Source of the DNA: Branchiostoma floridae
Taxonomy: Eukaryota > Chordata > Leptocardii > Amphioxiformes > Branchiostomatidae
Length of the DNA stretch: 64,000 bases
Direction of reading: 5' to 3'
NCBI RefSeq assembly: GCF_000003815.2
Contig: NC_049980.1
Location: 18,639,454-18,703,453 of the forward strand
The notes under the pieces: model-generated
Databases searched by the model: none
The model's input: the letters and a program-made list of their open reading frames with translations, nothing else
Told to the model about the DNA's origin: nothing
Shown: positions 53,808 to 63,217 of the stretch, one piece after another
How the letters are laid out: each line of letters begins with the position of its first letter
How positions within the stretch are numbered: position 1 is the first letter of the stretch
Position numbers and translations under genes: made by a program

Positions 53808-54060
53808 ATGTTGGTGGCCTTGTGGTTTAGTTTAGTAAAATCTACATTGTAAATAATCTGGGTTTGAAACTTTGAATCTATAGGAAGTCTCCAATACTGC
53901 CTGGCAAACAACACACTGATTTCCTGACTTTACTCAGAAGAAACTTGGGATTCAATATGACTATCCTCACTCCACCCGGGTTAAATGGGTACCTGACTGA
54001 CGACTTTGGTCAGGTAGGTAAATGGCAGAAGGAAAGGGATGAACTCCATCTTCTAATACC
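53808..54060 (+). repeat. Older SINE-like fragment
   Basis: GGTGGCCTTGTGGTTTAG and CTGGGTTTGAAACTTTGAAT resemble degraded A and B boxes. TCCTCACTCCACCCGGGTTA followed by AATGGGTACCT echoes the SINE body. Diverged, immediately after the clearer copy. Confidence 0.5.
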
Positions 54061-54658
54061 ATGATTTTGCCCCTACAGCCTCAACCTTAACCTTTAACTA
54101 CATGTACATGTAAAAAGTTAGATTAGAATAATCTTCAACAAAACTCCAGTAGAGCAGTCAGATCATCAAAAGTCAGTCACAAATGAAACAGGTTTGCATA
54201 CCATATATAATGGCAGTTTTGTACAATGATTGTATTGTTATAAAATTATGACAAGCAGTAGAAAAGAGCAGGAAAAGCGGTACACTTGCAAATCAGCCGC
54301 TGAAAACACTCCCAATCTGTATGCTACCGGCACCTCCTTTCTCACAGGAGTGCATTACTTTTTTATGGAATTCAAAGTCATTTGCACTATATGGTGATTG
54401 CCACAGTAACAATCTAATATACATTGTAATTCTCTACATCACTCTACAAAGTACAAATTCAAGTCTGTTGATGACAGATTAAACGTTTGGAGGGCTTATG
54501 TAATAGACATTGTTTTAATCAGTGGACAAGTATGCTTACAACCATACACAACACATGAAAAGCCACAGAAACATTGCATTTTACTAAAAAAAAGTCTGAA
54601 CAGAAATTGCTCAAATAGTCTCTACATAGCACGACAAATAATACAAGACTTTTCCATA

Positions 54659-54675
54659 CACACACACACACACAC
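54659..54675. repeat. (CA)n microsatellite
   Basis: Short ACACACACACAC run. Confidence 0.85.
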
Positions 54676-54994
54676 AAATACATATAAGGAGGTGAAGAAG
54701 GGGTGAATGGAAAGTACTAAGCAACATCAGATGGACATACTTGAAACCATCCTGCTAACACACTGTACATCTTGTGTCAGCAAAAGACACAGTTGTGCAA
54801 AATAAAACCAAACTCTCAGAAGTTGTAAGAGAATTAACAGAACATTGAATACACATCAAACAAGCAGCCATCTGAGAAGTGCAGCAACTTCACTGTGCTG
54901 CAGTGTGTCAGCATCACATATCCATAAAGTCTGTGCTGATGAATTTCACTTTCCACATTGCTTGAGAATCAGATTGGGTGTTGCATACAACACC

Positions 54995-55324
54995 TAGCCT
55001 GGTATCTATCCTACTCTAAATGTTTCCTTCCTTTCATTGCTTCCCAACCAAACAGTCATGTCATGTGTATTAATAGAGGATTGATTGGCAATTAAACATT
55101 CATGTCAAATACATGTACAATCTAAATGGTACCTCTGAGTCACACTGTCCTCTGAAAGGCATGTTATGCATGAACAAGGAGAGAACAGGCATACAAAAGT
55201 TCAGTCCTGTATGTACATGTAGGACAAAACATTATCACCTGAAATAACTAATGACTTAAAGGCCAAATATTTGAATAAGAATGACGATGATCAGAAGAAC
55301 CAGACTAGGATGGATACCAGGCTA
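54995..55324. mobile_element. Fold-back element abutting the ARL15 stop codon
   Basis: Ends are 19-nt inverted repeats with one mismatch (TAGCCTGGTATCTATCCTA and TAGGATGGATACCAGGCTA). The right end lies 2 bp from the ARL15 TAA (55327-55329 on the minus strand). The TAGCCTGGTATC terminus is shared with the element at 61212-61333. No coding capacity seen. Confidence 0.6.
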
Positions 55325-55326
55325 TG

Positions 55327-55485
55327 TTACACCCTATTTTCTTCACTTTCCTTTCCAGTGTTGAAGAGGAATGTGATGAACTGCTCCAGAGCCTGTCGCA
55401 CTGCTCCTTGGTCCTCTCTAGAGCATGGGTGCACAGCCCACTTTCGCCCTGCACACAACTTCTCCAGCTCCAAGTCTTTGGTCAA
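55327..55485 (-). CDS. ARL15: ARL15 exon 5 and stop
   Basis: 159 bp after a T-rich acceptor. LTKDLELEKLCAGRKWAVHP, CSREDQGAVRQALEQFITFL, ending KESEENRV and TAA. Confidence 0.96.
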   Translation of the reverse strand: MTKDLELEKLCAGRKWAVHPCSREDQGAVRQALEQFITFLFNTGKESEENRV

Positions 55486-58400
55486 CTGAAAAAAAAAAAA
55501 ACAGGCCTGATCAGCACTTAACTTGTCATTCCTGTTGAAACTTGTTCAAGTTTTTCTCACAGCAGATACTGTGTATATACATGTAGGGTGACACCCATTT
55601 CAGTTCCTTTAGCCCTTGGGCCACACAGTTATGTAAGCACAGATCAGACCATAATAGCAGGGGGCTAGTAGTGGCCTGTGTTCACCTTCCACGATACGCT
55701 TTCCCGCAAGTGCTACATATTAATCAGAGAAGCAGTTGGTCAAACACCTGCCCTTGAAGGAAATGATTCATGCAGCTTACAGTAGTAGTGTTGATAGAGG
55801 ATCAACACCACCACCAGGTGTCTGTTGGGATGGTCGAAATGAAAAGGTCAGTCAGAATGTGTGGTTCTATAACACAATACAACATCACAGATGTCACCAA
55901 TTAGGAAGCCAATTACCGATATGTAACCCATACATAATGACACATACTTGATCCCCTTGACATTTGTCGCTCATCAAAGTGTTCATCTAGTGGTGTTAGT
56001 CTTGCATTAGTAGTCCATTGATGTCGCTTTATGTTGTAAAACCTCGTGAATGTAAAGAATTGAAACAAATTTGTGAACAAAATTGGAGGAATTAGCCTTG
56101 TGTGTACAGATAAAATCTTAGATATTGGAGTTTAAACAAATTATTTTGTTGAGCACATAATTGTAATGGGTTGATACAAAAATTTTTGTCATGTTAATAT
56201 TATACTTAAAGGGAAAGAGGCATGTATGTGGAAACATGGGTCTGTAAATAGTTTCAACCGTGGTATGACCTGGTATATCATATAGGGAAGTCTTAGATAC
56301 TAGGCCCTTATAAAAAAAATAAGCTCTACTGTATACAGCAGTTATTACCATACAATCCGTTTTTTCCGTTGACATCACGGGTAACCAAAGCAATGTGGAG
56401 AAGGATTTGGCTTGGCTTGAAATATACTTTGACATTTACTTTTTAAATAATGTATAAACAGCTTCAATGGAAAGGCCACCATTTTGGCTAATCTGTAAAA
56501 TACTCCCTGATACTTGTGTCAAAATGTCAAGGATTTTATATGATTATCATAACTCTTTATTCCCGATAGGATACTCTTCAAATGTAGGATCAAAGAGTTG
56601 CTGGCTGTACAGAAAAATGGAGACACCTGATCCCATGCTTGTGGTTTAAATAGAATTTCTTACTAGGCATTTCCAAGTACATTTTTGTATACATACTGTA
56701 AATTCATTTATTTTTGCAGTAGGAGGAGAAAAGATTGCTTCACAATGTTTTAATCTGGCAGTTGAAACAATTCTGAAGTACAGTAGTACAACAGAACTAA
56801 TATAATCTCACTGTATTATGACTTTACAGTGGAGAGGTCACTGCGAAAATAAAACCATGGTAAACATGTACCATACTCCAAGAAGGATACAATATACAGG
56901 TTTTCCATATTTTGGATAAGGGTTTAGCATATGTGACTAAATCGCATGGAAGCAACAACCATTCTCCACAAAAAGTAACCCCATTCTGACTGAACCCCTT
57001 TCTTTTCACTGCATGCTTTGCTACCCATTTAAGCTACTATTTTAATAGTAGGTGTCAGATGTACTTGCACCTTTGAACAAGCAACCTGTAATCCGCTTGT
57101 CCTTTTGAATTTGAATGAAAGCTCTTGTACAAGTTGTAGGAAAGGGCACTAATGAAGTCATGTGCATTGCATTTGATTCTCCTTCAAAATCACATAATAC
57201 CACCAAACTTTAAGGGTTAAGAATCAGAAATGTTACATATATCATATATGGTAACTGGTTACTGGTGGCCCCTAATATACTGGGAATGGAAATAACCTCT
57301 ATAATCTGGAATGAACCACTTGGTACAGTTCACTCTCTATACAGGATGAGCAGATTTAAGGTCTTAAAGTTAAACTACCTGCAATGTTTCTTTTGAGAAG
57401 CGGACTATGCCTGAACTTTAAAGAGATTCACTTTCTGGACCTTTCACCATTGACATCTCCACCCATGTTTATGGTGAAACACTGCCTCTTCAGCCATAAC
57501 CTTTGTTATTATATACTCAAGGTATGCTAGAAGTAAAAGCCTGGAGGACTTTCCTTTGCACTGTTCCAGGGCGGGTGTGGTCCCCTCTGTGTGTGCATAC
57601 ATGCATGTAATCAGGTTGAGCAATGTGTACGATGGGACTCACGTGTACGGCCATGCAAAGAAAAACAACAGGCTGTATTATCGAACCCTCCTCTGAACTT
57701 GTCAATGTTTCAGCAACTTTTAGAGTAGGTGTTGTGGAGACAACTACTTTGGGGCCTTAAGTACACAACTGTGGAATGCGCACAGTTAAATTTGCGTGAC
57801 CGCAGGCAACCTGAGCCTCCATGCTGGCATGTAGGTAGGCCAGGCGTTAAGCTCTGCTGTATCTGTACATGTCACCNNNNNNNNNNNNNNNNNNNNNNNN
57901 NNNNNNNNNNNNNNNNNNNNNNNNNNNNNNNNNNNNNNNNNNNNNNNNNNNNNNNNNNNNNNNNNNNNNNNNNNNNGGTTGTCCAGAAATAGAGCATTAG
58001 AGCTGGTTTCATTTACAATAGCAAGATGTGGGGCATGTAGTTTAGTAATCCACCTGGAAGAACAACCAGTCATCAAAGTTGCAACAAAAGTGCACAGGAA
58101 TCCCCCAAAGTACTTCTAGTTTCCAAAATATACAACTGACCACATAATACATTCCTGGAATTCTTGCCTCTTAAGGAACTTCTTTTCAAGTTAAGCGTTC
58201 TTAATCATTTTCTGCATCTGGACCTCTCTAGAAGTTACAAACAATGCCCACAGGTGCAACACTGAGTGAATATTTACAGCTAGAAATGATTTCTTTTCCC
58301 TTGCCATTGTAACATTTCAAGCTTTACAAGTTTTAATTTTACCTCCAATTTGAGGATGCACTTATGGGGATGGGGGTGCAAAGTCCTTAATTAGATGTTT

Positions 58401-61400
58401 CAACATCAGTTATTAGATGTACAGAATATTTGTATGCCTCTTACATTTGTACTTCAACATACTATAGTATATATATATACATGTTGTGCCACATACATGT
58501 ATTATCTTGTTTGGGGTAGTCTTTCAAACTTAATACAGTATGCTGGTTACACTGCTAGATCTAAAGTTAAATAACTTTACACTTCACAAAGAGGTGATAA
58601 AATCAATTGTCCATTTCTGCACTGCAGTAAAGGGAGATTATGTGCTTCTTGGCATGCATTCTACAATCTTCCTTGTGAGAGGGCTTCTTCCAAAGGTCAA
58701 GGAACTGAACTGTCAAGGTCAAGGTTGTGTCATGTGTAAGTTAGCCAAACCTGACAGGTGTAGATGCAAGTGTAAACATGGGGAACTAGGGCATGGAGTG
58801 GAACATTCTTTGTTCAAGTGTTTATTTCAACACTCTTCTCCTGAATCCATGGCATTTATCCACTGGATAGAATGGACAAAACAGGTTAATGGCCGGGAAG
58901 AATTTTGACAGCCATGTCCAAATATATACCAGCGCCTGTGGTATACATGTGTACAGGAGCGAGCTACCGGTACTTTTATCTGTCCTGCAGTCTATAGCAA
59001 CCCGTATCGCATTCGCAACTGACAGATTCTATCTGTGCCCGCCCAAAGTAAAAAGACAGTAAAAAGGCTACATTGCTATTTGTCCTCCAATTTCTGTTCA
59101 ATGATCATGAGATTCAACATGACATTTGAGATCTCAAAGTCTCCTATTGTTTTTTTTAATATGATCTAATATTTTCAAAAAGGAGAGGCATCTACTAGTC
59201 TTGCAAGAACAGGCCTTTTTATCAATGCCACTGCATCCTGGGAGACACAGAGACCTATGGGTAGCTCCAGCGGCAAACAACAACATTTCCATGACAAGGC
59301 ATATACCAACTGTGTCTAGTATAGTCCAGTGTACTTTGTCAAATTGTCATGGTACTGAGATTTTGTTTGCCTGCTGCACTACCCATAGTGCCCTGTATTT
59401 CCTAGCATGCAATGAGTTCTGTCCAAAGGTCCATGGAGGCATTGTAATACTACCTACAAGTCCCACAACTTTCCTTATGGTGTTGCGTTACCTGTTCAGA
59501 GCTCCTTGTTTCTGTCTTGTCCTGGTGACTGGCAAGGAGAACAAACGGAAGTCCTCTCAAGGACTCATGGGATAGAATACCATGAAGGAGGCTGCCCACA
59601 GTTTGCAAAGCCTCCTGGGAACAGGCACTGTCCATGACAAAAACCACCCCCTGGGTATGTTGGTAGTACCTGTCCCAGTAGGGCCTGATGTTCTCTGCAC
59701 CTGGTTAGATCAGAGGTAGATTGTGAGAACTTGATATACCTTCTCACATAGCATCCTGGGAGACGTGGGCACTATGGATCATGTGGAGGCAAACAACATC
59801 ATAACCATTAGACAAAGTGTGTTTGGTGCATGCATCCTAGGACTGCATACCGAAACTGTACATACAAATTTACACCAAGTATGACTTATTTTGTGACTGA
59901 AGATGTGTAAGTCCTACCACATAGACGAAATGTAGCACTGGAAAAGACACAAAATGACTCACTGCAGCTTGAAATCAGAGCCATCTTTGAAATGAAAATT
60001 TTTTAGTCAAGTTTATCTCTTAACTTTATGTCCTCATACAACGCCAAATACAACCAAAAAGTGACACCTAGGGACAGCGTACCTAATACATAAGAGATCT
60101 TTCAGGCGGGGAGTTTTGTTGAGGTACAGGTCCAAAGGTACAGGTCCAGGTCTAGACCTGTACCTTAAAACTCTTTACTTATACTTGGACCTGTACCTCG
60201 TGTAACATTTAGGTACAGTACACAGCCCTAATGCATCCTGTGTCTTGTCCAGTCTATGTTGTCATGATTATAGCTATTAAGATTTTGTTGCTCCTTCAGT
60301 TCCCATAGTGCCCTCCTTCCCCCAGCATGCAATGAGAAAGTTTTTTTATAGCTGTATATTCCTACAGTTAAAACAAGATTCTCAGACTGTGCTTTCTTAT
60401 GATGATGATCAAAATATTTAAAAAATTTAGTTCCTTACCAGTTATACCCATGAATGTGATAATATCATTCAGTCTATTCAATCTATGATTAGGCCACACT
60501 GATTTACTTTCATGAATGACATCTGCGCATACATTGAATTTTGCCTGTTCTCAAAAAAATGTGGCCACATATGACCCAATAGATTTCCAAAAATGAAAGA
60601 ATGAATGGTTTATTTGATTATTATGATCAGACAAAAAAAAAATTTCAGATGGATCTGCGAAGAGAGATATTGTGAGGTGAACAAAATTATTTCCAGTTAA
60701 AAGGAAGGGAACCAAATTAGTTTACGTTCTATAGGTTTCTACTTACCTCCAACTTCCTTTACATTGAGAATGGCTTCTTCAAACTGAATTGCTTTGATAT
60801 TGAAACCTGGAAAATAAACAATACATATAGTGTTGTAAGAACTAAGTATGTTTTTACAAGCATGCTCTTTTCCTATTCTTGTGGCTCTGTAAAAGTAGTA
60901 AGACTAAGAGTAAGAGACGTGCAAATGTAAAAAGTCAAATAATGCATCTCATTGGAACAGTGCTTACAATCTAATACAGTAATAGAGACCTCTACTGTTC
61001 TTACTGAGTACTGCAAGTGCCCATACTTGTACTACTACTTTCATGAGACCCCAGTAGAGGAGTCTCTATGGAAACTCATGTGAAAAAGAAATCAGTTTCT
61101 CTTGGAACCATGACATAACAGTCTATGGCAACAAGTTCTGGAAAAATCCGATGTAAGTTGCTAATGCTATTAAAGAAGATCAAATTATAGATGGGAAGTC
61201 ACATGCCTCCCTAGCCTGGTATCCAGCCGTAATATAGCCTCAGAGTCTCTTCTCTCCTCTCATCTGTAGCACTTGCGTAGTTGCCAGCGAGAAGGGAACA
61301 GCCTAGGCTATATTACGGCTGGATACCAGGCTAATGCCTCCCACCAACACGCTCATACACTTATCTATTCTCCAAGTCCAAGCACTGATGGTTACTTTGA

Positions 61401-62393
61401 ACTAAAGATTAGACAATACCTGAGGTAGGTTCCATGTCATCTGTGGTCTCCCCATTCTGTAGCAGGGTGAGAAGCGTGGTCTTCCCTGCACCAGACATCC
61501 CTAGGCACACCACATGGTACTCTGGTCGGGGGGCGGGAGGGGTGCAACAACACAACCCTCTGCACAGCTGTGGGGCAAGGAAAGGACAAGTGAGGAAGGG
61601 GACCTTGTTACATTGCCTTACTAGTGTTTACATTTTCATACACTTGGGACGGACATGTGGTCTCTTTTATGATTTCAGAGATAGACGGACACCCTAAGGA
61701 CGGCTGAAGGGCTATGGTTCCGCCAAGAAATGTAGAACGCAAACCTAATTATTAAGTGGAAAGCGGTTTAAAGCTTCTATCATGCAGATATTTTTTAGAT
61801 CGGGCTGGGGTGTGGTATCCAGGCACGGGTAAACTCACTTCATACTCATAGACCCTGTGAGAATTTGGTCATGTGCCACCGACTATGCCCCACTGGCTAC
61901 GGACAGGAATGGACTAGCATGTCCGCACTCTCGGACTTGCCTCAGCTTATCTCTAGATGGTAACATTGTGCGGTTTTCACCAGTATCTTAATGAGAAATT
62001 TACCGACACTTTGATATGAATGGTTACTACGTAACATTTTGGAAAATTAATCTATGTTGTCATGAATTGCATAAGAGCAAATTCTCACAGGAGTCTGCCT
62101 GTGCCAGGATATGATGGAATGGTCAAAGTACCTAACGTTAACCATACAAATACAACCTTAATACAACTAAATATAGCATGTTACAACCTTTATACTGAGC
62201 TAACGTTATAACGTTAAGTGCTCAGTCGTTGTTGTTGTCCAATAATTTACTCCGCAGGTGGGGAGGGGGGCTCCACAAAATTATGGAAAATTATTTTCAT
62301 GCTTAAATCTTTCAAGGAATTGACCTCCATACTTACGTTGAAACAGATTATTCTGCAAGCCCCGATGGCCAGCTGGCACCTTTCGGAACACAT
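55327..62393 (-). CDS. ARL15: ARL15, ADP-ribosylation-factor-like GTPase 15, 5 exons
   Basis: Small Arf-family GTPase; in mammals associated with endomembranes and insulin/adiponectin-related traits. Minus-strand exons total 633 bp (210 aa; human 204). In order: Cys-rich N-terminus (ICFNLCRGLCCCTPP, likely acylated rather than Gly-myristoylated since there is no Gly2), P-loop GMSGAGKTT, the region GFNIKAIQFEEAILNVKEVG, switch II-like GGAENIRPYWDRYYQ, a GVVFVMDSA strand, the nucleotide-binding ASHQDK in the NKxD position, and the C-terminal WAVHPCSRED helix region. The switch II EVGGAE lacks the canonical Gln of DxGGQ, as in mammalian ARL15 (ELGGAD). The start at 62393 gives a short N-terminus joined in phase 0 to the conserved LCC. 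All introns are GT-AG on the minus strand. Confidence 0.96.
56694..56870. repeat. MITE-like repeat, degraded
   Basis: Starts ATACTGTAAATTCATTTA, close to the end of the MITE at 52017, and contains the GTTGAAACAATTCTG phrase also at 9853. It ends in a TGCGAAAATAAAACCATGG stretch resembling that family's right side. Confidence 0.5.
57877..57976. other. Assembly gap (100 N)
   Basis: Exactly 100 N in ARL15 intron 4. Confidence 0.99.
58540..58908 (+). other. Cys-rich reading frame (122 codons) in ARL15 intron
   Basis: ATG to TGA on the strand opposite ARL15. The C-terminal half reads LNCQGQGCVMCKLAKPDRCR followed by CKCKHGELGHGVEHSLF: seven Cys in about 40 residues with a C-x-C-x-C-x-HG-like end that resembles a zinc-binding or disulfide module. 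I do not recognise the family. It may be a single-exon gene, an exon of an unseen gene or a chance frame. Confidence 0.3.
59492..59700 (-). CDS. ARL15: ARL15 exon 4: switch II to nucleotide-binding motif
   Basis: 209 bp. GGAENIRPYWDRYYQHTQGV, VFVMDSACSQEALQTVGSLL and LPFVLLASHQDKTETRSSEQ. The NKxD-equivalent is SHQD. Confidence 0.97.
59701..60746 (-). other. ARL15 intron 3
   Basis: 1-kb intron holding the short inverted-repeat cluster at 60122-60198; otherwise unremarkable A/T-rich sequence. Confidence 0.6.
60122..60198. repeat. Inverted-repeat cluster (AGGTACAGGTCCA)
   Basis: Two direct copies of AGGTACAGGTCCA (60122-60134, 60136-60148) face an inverted copy TGGACCTGTACCT (60186-60198), with a partial inverted copy GACCTGTACCT between them. 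It can fold into alternative hairpins. Confidence 0.85.
60747..60806 (-). CDS. ARL15: ARL15 exon 3
   Basis: 60 bp between TTTCCAG and GTAAGT, encoding GFNIKAIQFEEAILNVKEVG, corresponding to the switch I-interswitch region. Confidence 0.96.
61212..61333. mobile_element. Fold-back element with perfect 29-bp inverted repeats
   Basis: The left arm starts TAGCCTGGTATCCAGCCG. The right arm (61305-61333) is its exact 29-nt inverse complement, around a 64-bp loop. Lies in ARL15 intron 2. The termini resemble those at 54995-55324. Confidence 0.9.
61420..61567 (-). CDS. ARL15: ARL15 exon 2: P-loop
   Basis: 148 bp. LCRGLCCCTPPAPRPEYHVV, then CLGMSGAGKTTLLTLLQNGE, containing the GxxGxGKT phosphate-binding loop. 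Confidence 0.97.
62337..62393 (-). CDS. ARL15: ARL15 exon 1: N-terminus
   Basis: 57 bp, from ATG (62393-62391) to a GTAAGT donor, encoding MCSERCQLAIGACRIICFN. It joins in phase 0 to LCRGLCC, giving an ICFNLCRGLCC block comparable with the human ARL15 start. Short, so less certain than the other exons. Confidence 0.8.
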
Positions 62394-62924
62394 AGCTGTT
62401 ACATGGCCGTCGAGGAATTAGAACAAATGTGCATAAAACAAAAACGCTTCTTCCACTCAGACGCGTTCTCCACGCGAACAACGCAGATTAGAGCGCCACC
62501 TGGCGACTTTGCTAAGTATCGCAAGAAGCAGCCTCATTCTAACCTGGGGAAATTTTCTTTACCAGATTTTACTGAATCAAAAGTAACCTTCAGATTAACA
62601 ACGCATAACTGGTACGAAATACTACTATATTTTTTAACTATTCAGTTCCATTTCATTTCAGCAAATGTGATTTAACACGTTTTATATATTTAGTTAATTT
62701 TGGATCCCCCTTAGATGGAGTGGAATCACCATAAGGTCAAAGATCATGTTGGACATGTACTAGTAGCTATGCGGAAGTTAGACAGTTGCGCAGCTTTGTG
62801 ATTGCTTCGCTCAAAAACTTCTATAAAATTTCTGCTGATACCCCTTACAAGACCCTGGGTGTCCTCCTCTCGCTTTTCGGAAACTAATGTCTTTAATTTG
62901 ACAGATAGTTTGGGAGGAAAAATC
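62394..62924. promoter_or_regulatory. Shared head-to-head promoter region of ARL15 and the copper transporter
   Basis: Only 531 bp separate the two divergent start codons, so the promoters must overlap or one must be very short. No TATA box was recognised. A possible acceptor (tttaatttgacag, ending 62904) suggests a non-coding first exon for the transporter. Confidence 0.5.
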
Positions 62925-63217
62925 ATGGATATGCCCATGTCCTTTTACTTCTCCACCGATGCCACCATTTTGTTCAGTGGCTGGACGGTACACGATGCTC
63001 TCGGTTTGGGTTTCAGCGTTCTCGCTATTGCAGCCATCGCAGTCTTACTGGAGGGGCTGAAACGGTTCGTCTGGTGGCTGGGTAAGAGGAGGCAGAAGGA
63101 TCCGCTTGATGTCCGAAACAACATCCAGGAAAGCTCTGATTCACACTCACAGGGCACGTCTCCATTACTGAGGTCTCTCCAGTTTCCACCAAGTATACAA
63201 CACATCGAGAGGAGGAG
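62925..63217 (+). CDS. SLC31A2: Copper transporter, CTR/SLC31 family (CTR2-like), first coding exon, 3' partial
   Basis: Membrane copper(I) transporter or copper-uptake regulator. The visible 97 codons start MDMPMSFYFSTDATILFSGW, with the N-terminal M-x-M-x-M copper ligands and the F-W-x-V-H segment. TM1 follows (GLGFSVLAIAAIAVLLEG), then a basic/polar cytoplasmic loop (KRRQKDPLDV ... HIERR). The exon ends at a GTAGGT donor after two bases of a codon. TM2 with MxxxM and TM3 with GxxxG should be on later exons, outside the window. The short N-terminus without repeated Met motifs favours CTR2 over CTR1. The start is the first in-frame ATG; open frame upstream lacks ATG and is crossed by a likely acceptor. 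Confidence 0.85.

Larger units (their letters stand above)
44044..55326. other. Tail-to-tail intergenic region NDUFS4 / ARL15 (11 kb)
   Basis: No complete gene recognised. It holds SINEs, two MITE-like elements, a fold-back element at its right end and several exon-like open stretches on the + strand, two of which have consensus splice sites (47593-47680 and 51449-51585). Some of the left part may be NDUFS4 3' UTR and some of the right part ARL15 3' UTR. Confidence 0.6.
55486..59491 (-). other. ARL15 intron 4 (4 kb)
   Basis: Contains a MITE-like stretch (56690-56870), a 100-N gap and the Cys-rich reading frame at 58540-58908. No ARL15 exon is missing, since the flanking exons join in frame. 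Confidence 0.65.

Noticed and set aside
62802-62924. Longer N-terminus for the copper transporter
   Set aside because: The upstream in-frame extension has no ATG and is interrupted by a likely splice acceptor (ttgacag); the family normally begins with a short Met-rich N-terminus as at 62925.
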